Positions 1-5,135 of a DNA stretch of 5,135 bases are shown piece by piece (positions within the stretch are counted from its first letter, which is position 1; each line of letters opens with the position of its first letter). Source of the stretch: Ruminococcaceae bacterium UBA2857 (GTDB lineage Bacteria; Bacillota; Clostridia; Oscillospirales; Acutalibacteraceae); contig DEFH01000016.1 of NCBI GenBank assembly GCA_002350705.1, positions 1 to 5,135 of the forward strand. The letters run 5' to 3'. The position numbers were made by a program, and so were the translations under genes. The notes beneath the pieces are model-generated. The model made no database searches. It had not been told where the DNA came from and saw only the letters and a list, made by a program, of their open reading frames with translations.

Positions 1-327
1 TTTTTCCGACTTCCGACGGCTCGATGCGAAAAAAGCTTTTGCCTCCGCCAGTATTTCATTTTCTTCCCGCAGACGCTTGTTCATTTTTTCGAGCTCTTTA
101 TTTTTCTTTCTGAGCATTTCCAGTTCTTCCGCCATGTTCATTGCACTTTCCGGGGTACTGTTTCCCGCACCAAGATATATTTTTCCCTGCTTGGTCTTTT
201 TTCTCCAACCTGACAGCGTTCCATCCGGTATCCCTAATTCTTCTGCCGCTTTCTTTGTTCCTATTTTGTTCGACAGCTTGATTGCCTCTATTTTGTACTC
301 CTTACTGTATTTTCTCTGTTCTCCCAT
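1..327 (-). CDS. IS3-family transposase OrfA, 3' end cut by window edge
   Basis: This frame gives 109 codons from an ATG at 327 and is still open at base 1. OrfA of IS3-family elements is the small DNA-binding subunit that recognises the element's ends; it is joined to the DDE-catalytic OrfB by a -1 frameshift. Visible features are a basic N-terminus (MGEQRKYSKEYK), a helix-turn-helix at about residues 20-45 (KKAAEELGIPDGTLSGW), and a leucine-zipper-like coiled coil at about 66-95 rich in E, K and L. The C-terminal stretch ILAEAKAFFASSRRK (92-106) matches the usual end of OrfA proteins, so the stop probably lies only a few codons outside the window. An AGAAAGG-like ribosome site lies about 11 nt before the ATG. 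OrfB is not in the window, so whether the element is intact cannot be judged. The family call is from recognised motifs, with no search run. Confidence 0.88.
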   Translation of the reverse strand, partial: MGEQRKYSKEYKIEAIKLSNKIGTKKAAEELGIPDGTLSGWRKKTKQGKIYLGAGNSTPESAMNMAEELEMLRKKNKELEKMNKRLREENEILAEAKAFFASSRRKSEK

Positions 328-395
328 TTTTAACACAACCTTTCTTATTTTTTATATTTTATTGATTCGACTTCGTTGCGTCAAGTTTTATTATA
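1..395 (-). mobile_element. Partial IS3-family insertion sequence (upstream end, boundary uncertain)
   Basis: The transposase OrfA start places the upstream part of an IS3-type element here, with the rest running off the left edge. IS3-family elements usually begin with a TG-starting inverted repeat some tens of bases before orfA. No second end is available for comparison. One possible terminus on the minus strand is the TGTATAATAAAACTTGACG stretch near 397-379, but any point between about 335 and 435 is possible. The right boundary given is therefore a guess. No target-site duplication can be tested. Confidence 0.4.
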
Positions 396-417
396 CAACA
401 TCATATAATAATTGCAA
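390..417 (-). promoter_or_regulatory. Candidate promoter for the IS3 orfA
   Basis: On the minus strand a TTGCAA (-35 like, 417-412) is followed after 16 nt by a consensus TATAAT (395-390). Transcription would start near 383 and give a leader of about 55 nt before the orfA ATG. The -10 is perfect and the -35 matches four of six bases. The region is AT-rich, so a chance match is possible. If the element ends near 397, the -35 would lie outside it and the promoter would be a hybrid created at the insertion site. Confidence 0.5.
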
Positions 418-435
418 GTTATTAGTGATAATGCA

Positions 436-477
436 AACACACAGCAAGACATCTTTCCGAATGTTTTGCCGTGTGTT
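436..477 (-). terminator. Hairpin downstream of the ATPase gene, probable terminator
   Basis: Two 17-base arms (436-452 and 461-477) enclose an 8-base loop. The arms are complementary except at two positions; in each strand's RNA one of these is a G-U pair and the other an A-C mismatch. The hairpin begins 8 nt beyond the ATPase stop codon, reading on the minus strand. The 3' arm ends in GUGUGUU followed by UGCAUUAUC, which is only a weak U tract, so it is an imperfect intrinsic terminator. It would also insulate the downstream IS transposase from read-through. Confidence 0.55.
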
Positions 478-485
478 ATTATTGT

Positions 486-1805
486 TTATTCCTCAATCAG
501 CCATTCAATCAGATCAACAGACTTTATCCCGTCATAAGAGCTGTCCATTCCCGGATCAAGGGATAGAATGATTTTCTCATAGTTATCTCTGATTTTTTGC
601 AGGGGAGCAAGCTCACGCTTTCTGACATCCTCGCTCTGCATTGACTCTGTGACCTGTATATAGATCTTGTCATCGGCAGTTGTTGCGATGAAATCCATCT
701 CGGCATTGTCTATCTTGCCTATGGAAACATCATAGCCTCTGCGCAGCAGTTCAAAATAAACCACATTTTCTATTGCGTGACCGCTGTCACGATTGCGGAA
801 TCCCAGCAGATAATTTCTCAAACCGATATCGGCAATATAGTATTTGCCCAGGGTGCGGAGGTACTCCTTTCCCTTGATGTCAAACCTTTTGATCTCATAG
901 AAGAAATAGCTTTCAAGCAAGGTGTTGATATATGCCTGAACGGTATGAGCGCTCGGAGTGCCCTTACGCTTACCGTCTTCAAGCAGTCCTTCGTTTACCA
1001 ATGTGTTGCCGATCGACGCAACTGAAATGCTTGAACCGATATTATCTGCAAGAAACAGAATGATCTTACGGAGAAGAATGGGATCGGTGATCCGCTTCTG
1101 ACCTCTGCGCTTCTCACGCTCTAAAATATCCCGGATGACTACAGTGGAATATATACCATCCAGCAGCGACAAAGCCTTATCCTGATCAAGCCCGACATCG
1201 GCTATGCCCGGCATACCGCCGAATCGCATGAAAGCATCAAACACTTCCCTCAGCTCATAACGCTCGCCGTTTTTATCATACACCTGTCTGCGTGTACCAC
1301 CGAGTGCGCTTTTTGTTTCCCGTAGCTCAAAATCATAGAAATACAGAAATTCACGGAAGGAAAGCGGCAGCATTCTGATCTCAACGCATCTGCCGGAAAG
1401 GTAGGTGGAATACTCCGAAGAAAGAAGATATGCGTTTGAGCCTGTCACATAGATATCACAGTCAAAATCCACACGCATGGAATTGATCGCATCCTCCCAT
1501 GCATCAATTCTCTGTATCTCATCGAAGAACAGGTACATTCTTTTTCCGTTTACAATACGATCTTTGACAAAACTATATACATCATCGGAAGTAAATTTCC
1601 TGAAATCATGGGATTCAAAATTCATTTCCACGATCTGCTCCGGCAAAACACCGGTTTCTCTGAGGTGTGCAGACATCAGCTTTAAAAGACTTGATTTTCC
1701 GCAGCGCCTTATTCCCGTTATGACCTTCACAGGCTCTGTATCCCTGAATCCTATCAGTTTGTCAAGATAATGCTCTCTTTTTTTCAGCTCGTGTGATTCT
1801 ATCAT
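486..1805 (-). CDS. AAA-type ATPase with DUF4143-type C-terminal half
   Basis: A 439-aa cytoplasmic P-loop protein of the large AAA_14/DUF4143 family, whose biological role is not established. Walker A is GIRRCGKS (31-38), Walker B is YLFFDE (91-96), a sensor-like VTGSNA lies at 120-125, and SGR (137-139) may supply an arginine finger. The family-typical LPLSFREFL (146-154), FGGMPG (195-200) and YYIADIGLRN (322-331) are present. About residues 219-320 look like a winged-helix region. The last 94 residues resemble a PD-(D/E)XK nuclease fold (E346, E369-M-D371, Q384-V-T386), but QVT stands where an active enzyme would have ExK. The frame is open back to an ATG at 1838, but the ATG at 1805 is chosen because AGGAGG lies 8 nt before it and the promoter -10 lies at 1834-1829. 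Length is normal and the gene looks intact. It is probably single-gene, with its own promoter and a downstream hairpin. Confidence 0.92.
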   Translation of the reverse strand: MIESHELKKREHYLDKLIGFRDTEPVKVITGIRRCGKSSLLKLMSAHLRETGVLPEQIVEMNFESHDFRKFTSDDVYSFVKDRIVNGKRMYLFFDEIQRIDAWEDAINSMRVDFDCDIYVTGSNAYLLSSEYSTYLSGRCVEIRMLPLSFREFLYFYDFELRETKSALGGTRRQVYDKNGERYELREVFDAFMRFGGMPGIADVGLDQDKALSLLDGIYSTVVIRDILEREKRRGQKRITDPILLRKIILFLADNIGSSISVASIGNTLVNEGLLEDGKRKGTPSAHTVQAYINTLLESYFFYEIKRFDIKGKEYLRTLGKYYIADIGLRNYLLGFRNRDSGHAIENVVYFELLRRGYDVSIGKIDNAEMDFIATTADDKIYIQVTESMQSEDVRKRELAPLQKIRDNYEKIILSLDPGMDSSYDGIKSVDLIEWLIEE

Positions 1806-1813
1806 AGCGCAGC

Positions 1814-1819
1814 CCTCCT
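1814..1819 (-). promoter_or_regulatory. Ribosome binding site fixing the ATPase start at 1805
   Basis: A perfect AGGAGG on the minus strand lies 8 nt upstream of the ATG at 1805. It sits inside the first codons of the longer open frame that starts at 1838, which argues against that longer start. The mRNA leader is very short, because the predicted -10 ends only 9 nt upstream of this site. Confidence 0.85.
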
Positions 1820-1828
1820 TAATGAACC

Positions 1829-1857
1829 ATAATAGCATAAACTTTCCAAAAAATCAA
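1829..1857 (-). promoter_or_regulatory. Promoter of the ATPase gene
   Basis: TTGATT (-35, 1857-1852), a 17-nt spacer and TATTAT (-10, 1834-1829) on the minus strand form a good sigma-70/sigma-A-type promoter. It predicts a start near 1822, directly before the ribosome binding site. One arm of the inverted repeat at 1835-1865 fills the spacer next to the -10, and the other arm overlaps the -35. Anything bound there would block RNA polymerase. Confidence 0.65.
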
Positions 1858-1865
1858 GTTTATGC
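1835..1865. repeat. Promoter-proximal inverted repeat (operator-like copy 1)
   Basis: A perfect 10-bp inverted repeat: GCATAAACTT (1835-1844) and AAGTTTATGC (1856-1865), separated by 11 bp. It overlaps the -35 and spacer of the ATPase promoter. The same half-site, with T in place of A at one position, recurs in the neighbouring repeat at 1870-1908. This makes a protein-binding operator more likely than a chance palindrome or an RNA hairpin. The identity of the binder is unknown; autoregulation by the downstream ATPase is one possibility. Confidence 0.7.
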
Positions 1866-1869
1866 ACTG

Positions 1870-1908
1870 AAATGCAAAAACTTTTAATTTTCGACAGTTT
1901 TTGCATTT
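1870..1908. repeat. Promoter-distal inverted repeat (operator-like copy 2)
   Basis: A perfect 13-bp inverted repeat: AAATGCAAAAACT (1870-1882) and AGTTTTTGCATTT (1896-1908), with a 13-bp spacer. Its core half-site, AGTTTTTGC, matches that of the repeat at 1835-1865. The GC-to-GC span (1874-1904) is 31 bp, the same as in copy 1. It lies just upstream of the ATPase -35. Read as RNA it could form a hairpin ending in T-rich sequence on either strand, but no gene on the plus strand ends just before it. An operator therefore fits better than a terminator. Confidence 0.65.
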
Positions 1909-1978
1909 TTGACAGGCTATACACAATAAACTTATAATATGCTAAGCTGCAAGTTACTTCATGTTGAGATCTTTGATT

Positions 1979-2779
1979 TCATTTTATATCATGTTTTATT
2001 TCATTATATATCTGTTTCACACTCTCCCAGTCAGTACTTTCTTTATCTTCCTGTAAAAGCAGCGACACATGATCAGTAAAGAATTTTCTTCTCTGGATGT
2101 GTTCCTCTTTAAGTCGGGGCTTATCTAACATAACATTACCCCATTCCTTATTGAGTGCTTCTTCAACCTGAATATCCATTTTGGTAAGGAAATTATCAAA
2201 AAAGTGCTGCACTTCTGAAACAAAATCCGAATAATTCATTTCATAGCATCCATACGGTGAAGTCCATATATGTGCTCCGTTTTCAAGTTTTCCTCTCCCA
2301 TCCCAGAGAATTTTAATCTTGTCCGCATATCTGAAAAAACCGATATAGGGACCTCCTACAAGATGCGCTGAATCAAAGCTACGATCTCTGTACCATTCAG
2401 TAAACTTCTCTAAGGTGTCATAGTATTCGTCATCTGAATCATCCGGATGATCATTGTCCCATTTATTATCCCATTCAGATATAACATTTTCAAAATGCTC
2501 TATATTGTCATACAAATACTTAGGAACTGATTCGTATATAAAACTAAATGTATAGCTTAAATCCTCACAAAATCTTGTCAACTGATAATCATTATACCTG
2601 CTTCCCTCATTATTCCAATAAGCAAGAGCCTCATCCGAATATTCATAAATAATATCGTTCCCGACATTGATCCAAAGCAAACCATCAGTTAATGCAAACC
2701 AATGCATAGAATCACGGTTTTCTCCGAATGGGATGATCCTGTCAATATCCTGCAATTCAAAATTGATTTTAAAGCTCAT
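1979..2779 (-). CDS. DUF5984-like protein of unknown function
   Basis: A 266-aa, strongly acidic, probably cytoplasmic protein with no signal peptide or membrane segment from the chosen start. Motifs resembling DUF5984 are HWFALTDG (26-33), HLVGGPYIGFFR (139-150), ILWDGRG (157-163) and IWTSPYG (171-177). An Asp/Glu-rich low-complexity stretch lies at about 103-122. The family call rests on remembered motifs and was not searched; no biochemical role is known to me. The frame is open up to an ATG at 2923, but the ATG at 2779 is preferred because GAGG lies 5 nt before it, a promoter lies at 2816-2844, and the family motifs begin only after it. The gene is visibly more AT-rich than both neighbours (sampled lines about 28-37% G+C versus about 50% in the next gene), which suggests horizontal acquisition. 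No clear terminator follows the stop. Confidence 0.8.
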   Translation of the reverse strand: MSFKINFELQDIDRIIPFGENRDSMHWFALTDGLLWINVGNDIIYEYSDEALAYWNNEGSRYNDYQLTRFCEDLSYTFSFIYESVPKYLYDNIEHFENVISEWDNKWDNDHPDDSDDEYYDTLEKFTEWYRDRSFDSAHLVGGPYIGFFRYADKIKILWDGRGKLENGAHIWTSPYGCYEMNYSDFVSEVQHFFDNFLTKMDIQVEEALNKEWGNVMLDKPRLKEEHIQRRKFFTDHVSLLLQEDKESTDWESVKQIYNEIKHDIK

Positions 2780-2784
2780 ATTTA

Positions 2785-2788
2785 CCTC
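2785..2788 (-). promoter_or_regulatory. Ribosome binding site for the DUF5984-like gene
   Basis: GTGAGGT on the minus strand provides a GAGG core 5 nt before the ATG at 2779. It is weaker and closer than the sites of the neighbouring genes. It still supports this start over the upstream in-frame ATG at 2923. Confidence 0.55.
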
Positions 2789-2815
2789 ACAATTCCGACA
2801 AACAAATCTGTTATC

Positions 2816-2844
2816 ATTGTACCACAATACAAAACCAACCGCAA
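2816..2844 (-). promoter_or_regulatory. Promoter of the DUF5984-like gene
   Basis: On the minus strand, TTGCGG (2844-2839), a 17-nt spacer and TACAAT (2821-2816) form a promoter with an extended -10 (TGG directly before TACAAT). The predicted start near 2809 gives a leader of about 30 nt. The promoter lies inside the open frame that extends to 2923, which shows that the longer frame is unlikely to be the real gene start. Confidence 0.6.
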
Positions 2845-2930
2845 GGAAAGCAGAAAATATCTCCTTACCACGAATGAATATGTCCCTACGCTCAAGGGAA
2901 AAATAAATAAAACGATAACTCACACTTCAC

Positions 2931-2937
2931 AAGGAGG
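2931..2937 (+). promoter_or_regulatory. Ribosome binding site deciding the YyaL-like start
   Basis: AAGGAGG ends 4 nt before the ATG at 2942. The frame is open back to an ATG at 2702, but the extra 80 codons overlap the divergent DUF5984-like gene and have no homology-like features. I did not find a convincing plus-strand promoter between 2845 and 2930; the gene's promoter is unassigned. Confidence 0.85.
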
Positions 2938-2941
2938 CACC

Positions 2942-4864
2942 ATGAGCAACAGACTAAAAAATGAGATCAGCCCCTATCTGCTGCAGCACGCAGAAAACCC
3001 GGTGGATTGGTTTCCGTGGGGAGATGAAGCCTTTGAAAAAGCTAAGGCGGAGGATAAACCGATCTTTCTCAGCATTGGTTACAGCACCTGCCATTGGTGT
3101 CATGTGATGGCGCATGAGAGCTTTGAATCGGAGGAAATCGCCGGAATACTGAATCGGGATTTTGTTTCGATCAAAGTTGACCGTGAGCAGCGGCCGGATA
3201 TCGACAGCGTGTATATGTCGGTCTGTCAGGCACTCACCGGCAGCGGCGGCTGGCCTATGAGCATTTTTATGTCAGCGGACAAAAAGCCGTTTTTTGCCGG
3301 AACATATTTCCCACCCCATTCACGATATGGCTCGCCGGGTTTTGCGGATATACTTTCAGTGATCGCAAAGCTATGGCGTACCGACCGTGAAAAGCTGATC
3401 CGCTCCGCCGATGAAATCATCAATGAAGCAAAGGAGCAAAACGCCGGACAAGCTGACGACGGGTCGAACAATCTGCCCGAAAAAGCAGCACGGCTGCTTT
3501 CCTATAGCTTCGACAAGGTGAACGGCGGTTTCGGCTCTGCTCCAAAGTTTCCGACTCCGCACAATCTGTTATTCCTGATGCTGTATGCGGTGCAAAACGA
3601 CAGACCTGACATTCAGCAAATGGCAGAAAAAACGCTGCTGCAAATGCGAAAGGGCGGCATTTTCGATCATATCGGCGGCGGCTTTTCGAGGTATTCCACG
3701 GACAAATACTTTCTTGTCCCCCATTTTGAAAAAATGCTATACGACAATGCTCTGCTGATCATGGCGTACAGTACGGCATATCACCTGACGAAAAATGAGA
3801 TTTATCTCGATACCGCACGCAAAACGGCAGACTATATCCTACGTGAAATGACTGCCCCTGACGGCGGCTTTTACAGCGCACAGGATGCGGACAGCGACGG
3901 TGTTGAGGGAAAATATTACACTTTTACCTACGATGAGATCATCCGTGTTCTCGGCAGGGAGCGTGGAGAAAGATTTGCCGGGGTTTTTGACATTACCGAA
4001 AGCGGCAATTTCGAGGGGACAAACATCCCGAATCTACTGAAAAGCAACGACTTGCAGACGGATTTTTCGGAGGAGATCGGGATGCTGTATGCCTACCGCA
4101 AGGAACGTACTCACTTGCACCTTGATGATAAAATTCTGCTTTCGTGGAATTCCCTGACGATAGCGGCACTTTGTATGCTGTACAGAGCCTGCGGCGATAA
4201 CAAATATCTGAATGCGGCGGAAAAGGCACAAAAATTTATTGCCGATAAAATGACGAACGGTTTGCAGCTCTTTTTAAGCTGCCGTGACGGAAGGCGTTCT
4301 GAGGGAGCTTTCCTTGACGATTATGCTTTTTATATTGCGGCTCTGATCGAGCTATATCATTCCACGCTGAAAGCTGATTATCTGCAAGCAGCTTCGGCTT
4401 TGTGTGATGAAGCCCAAAAAAGATTTGCCGACAGCAGCGGCGGTTACTATCTTTGCGAAAGCTCCGAGCTGTTTATGAATCCGAAAGGAACCTACGACGG
4501 TGCTGTTCCCAGCGGAAATTCAGCTTTGGCGTATGATTTTGTCAGGCTTTATCATATCACAGACGACAGCAGATACCGCACCCTTGCGGAAAAACAGATC
4601 GACTATTTGTCCTCCCGGACAAGCGGCGTTCCTATGGGGAACTGTCTGTTTCTTACTGCCAAGCTGCTTTATGATTCGCCCCCGACACACATCACCGTTG
4701 CCGCAAAGTCAGATGATGAGCCGAACGAAATCAGAGAACGGCTGCCCTTTTTTGCCGATATTTCAGTCAGATTAAACAGCAACGAATATCCGCTTATAAA
4801 CGGCAGGACAACCTACTATATCTGCAAAGGCAGGAAATGTCTGCCGCCGAGGAATGATTTTTAG
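2942..4864 (+). CDS. yyaL: YyaL/SPATA20-like protein, thioredoxin domain plus alpha/alpha barrel
   Basis: A complete 640-aa member of the widely conserved DUF255/YyaL family (SPATA20 in animals), slightly shorter than typical members (near 690 aa in Bacillus as I recall). Residues 1-160 form a thioredoxin-like domain with CHWC (50-53) as the redox-type motif, then VDREQRPDID (79-88), GGWP (102-105) and GTYFPP (120-125). Residues from about 180 to 580 resemble an (alpha/alpha)6 barrel of the epimerase type: GGFGSAPKFP (195-204), HIGGGFSRYS (243-252), VPHFEKMLYDN (259-269), SAQDADSDG (312-320), DDKILLSWN (395-403), FLDDYAF (457-463) and YDGAVPSGNS (518-527). The C-terminus has a C628/C633 pair in ICKGRKC, also seen in relatives. 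No signal peptide is seen, so it is cytoplasmic. The reaction is not established; a redox or sugar-related role is only suggested by the folds. All key motifs are present and there is no sign of decay. Confidence 0.95.
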   Translation: MSNRLKNEISPYLLQHAENPVDWFPWGDEAFEKAKAEDKPIFLSIGYSTCHWCHVMAHESFESEEIAGILNRDFVSIKVDREQRPDIDSVYMSVCQALTGSGGWPMSIFMSADKKPFFAGTYFPPHSRYGSPGFADILSVIAKLWRTDREKLIRSADEIINEAKEQNAGQADDGSNNLPEKAARLLSYSFDKVNGGFGSAPKFPTPHNLLFLMLYAVQNDRPDIQQMAEKTLLQMRKGGIFDHIGGGFSRYSTDKYFLVPHFEKMLYDNALLIMAYSTAYHLTKNEIYLDTARKTADYILREMTAPDGGFYSAQDADSDGVEGKYYTFTYDEIIRVLGRERGERFAGVFDITESGNFEGTNIPNLLKSNDLQTDFSEEIGMLYAYRKERTHLHLDDKILLSWNSLTIAALCMLYRACGDNKYLNAAEKAQKFIADKMTNGLQLFLSCRDGRRSEGAFLDDYAFYIAALIELYHSTLKADYLQAASALCDEAQKRFADSSGGYYLCESSELFMNPKGTYDGAVPSGNSALAYDFVRLYHITDDSRYRTLAEKQIDYLSSRTSGVPMGNCLFLTAKLLYDSPPTHITVAAKSDDEPNEIRERLPFFADISVRLNSNEYPLINGRTTYYICKGRKCLPPRNDF

Positions 4865-4919
4865 GCAAGATCAAAAGATGCATATTTTTGTTTTATTGTC
4901 GACTTTATAATGATTTCAA

Positions 4920-4962
4920 CACCTTGTATCTCCGCTTTGGAAGATGCAAGGTGCTGCTTTCT
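4920..4962 (+). terminator. Hairpin terminator after the YyaL-like gene
   Basis: Arms 4920-4931 and 4942-4953 pair over 12 bp, with one U-G wobble, around the core CACCTTG/CAAGGTG. The stem can extend by two C-G pairs past a bulged A to a 5-base loop. It starts 55 nt after the stop and is followed by CTGCTTTCTT, a moderately U-rich tail. The minus-strand side lacks a U tract, so it acts mainly on the plus strand. It also lies 3' of the convergent gene that ends at 4989 and could limit its read-through. Confidence 0.75.
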
Positions 4963-4988
4963 TCATCAATTACAAATTTCTCGAATAA

Positions 4989-5135
4989 TTAAAATTTCTC
5001 ATAGGGACAAATTCCAATATTTTCAGCATCAGCGCAAAACTCTATATAATGGTCAATGGGTATCTGTGGTGTGTTCTCCGGTATTTCTATCATATCAAGC
5101 CAATCAGAAGCATACCGGATATAATATACATCTTC
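4989..5135 (-). CDS. C-terminal 48 codons of an unidentified gene, cut by window edge
   Basis: Reading in from the right edge on the minus strand, an open frame of 48 codons ends at TAA (4991-4989). The peptide begins EDVYYIRYASDWLDMIEIP and ends ENIGICPYEKF. It is acidic and rich in aromatic residues, with no membrane segment or repeat. Its balanced composition and the convergent layout with the YyaL-like gene, with a hairpin between them, favour a real gene end over a chance frame. I do not recognise the family. Its start, length and function lie outside the window. A small acidic protein of the immunity type is one guess without direct support. Confidence 0.55.
   Translation of the reverse strand, partial: EDVYYIRYASDWLDMIEIPENTPQIPIDHYIEFCADAENIGICPYEKF

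Noticed and set aside
77..571. Plus-strand open frame of 164 codons
   Set aside because: It runs antisense to the transposase OrfA and into the ATPase 3' end. Its low-complexity Ser/Phe/Leu composition is the shadow of the Glu/Lys-rich coiled coil on the other strand, and no ribosome site precedes it.
1806..1838. Longer ATPase start at 1838
   Set aside because: The extra 11 codons contain the ribosome binding site and the promoter -10, so they would not be translated.
1870..1908. Reading the T-rich inverted repeat as an intrinsic terminator
   Set aside because: No plus-strand gene ends upstream of it. On the minus strand it lies over 70 bp past the DUF5984-like stop, directly beside the ATPase promoter, and shares half-sites with the second repeat, so an operator fits better.
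1835..1908. The spaced half-sites as a small CRISPR array
   Set aside because: The units alternate in orientation, are about 10 bp long and are separated by 8-13 bp, unlike direct repeats with uniform spacers.
2780..2923. 48-codon N-terminal extension of the DUF5984-like protein, with a hydrophobic stretch that might pass for a membrane anchor
   Set aside because: The extension contains the probable promoter and ribosome site of the gene, and family-like sequence begins only after the ATG at 2779.
2702..2941. 80-codon N-terminal extension of the YyaL-like protein
   Set aside because: It overlaps the divergent gene's coding start, and a strong AAGGAGG directly precedes the ATG at 2942, where the family's conserved N-terminus begins.
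4865..4988. A TATAAT-like stretch near 4906-4911 as a plus-strand promoter
   Set aside because: No well-spaced -35 is seen, and no plus-strand gene follows before the window ends.

Overview
The window looks like a low-to-mid G+C Bacillota (Clostridia) chromosome, perhaps a gut Ruminococcus or Oscillospiraceae relative. This is inferred from strong AGGAGG-type ribosome binding sites, TTGNNN/TATNAT-like promoters, an IS3-family transposase of clostridial type and a YyaL-like protein. No rRNA or other marker gene is present to confirm it. It reads as an accessory neighbourhood of single-gene units, not one long operon.

Layout, left to right. (1) Positions 1-327, minus strand: the N-terminal 109 codons of an IS3-family transposase OrfA, cut by the window edge, with a candidate promoter at 390-417. 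(2) A 17-bp-arm hairpin at 436-477 lies just past the end of the next gene. (3) Positions 486-1805, minus: a 439-aa AAA-type ATPase with a DUF4143-type C-terminal half, of the large 'ATP-binding protein' family common in anaerobes. Its promoter (1829-1857) is overlapped by one of two inverted repeats that share half-sites and have identical 31-bp geometry; this is the most notable regulatory structure here. (4) Positions 1979-2779, minus: an AT-rich 266-aa acidic protein resembling DUF5984, with its own promoter. (5) Positions 2942-4864, plus: a complete 640-aa YyaL/SPATA20-like protein (thioredoxin-like domain plus an alpha/alpha-barrel domain), divergent from the DUF5984-like gene and followed by a hairpin terminator at 4920-4953. 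(6) Positions 4989-5135, minus: an open frame entering from the right edge, probably the last 48 codons of an unidentified gene convergent with the YyaL-like gene.

No pathway links these genes. The ATPase and the DUF5984-like gene are co-directional but separated by 173 bp containing the ATPase's own promoter and operator-like repeats, so they are probably controlled separately. I found no CRISPR array, tRNA, rRNA or clear riboswitch. No wholly new multi-gene system can be shown. The best leads are the duplicated operator-like repeat in front of the ATPase and the compositionally foreign DUF5984-like gene.
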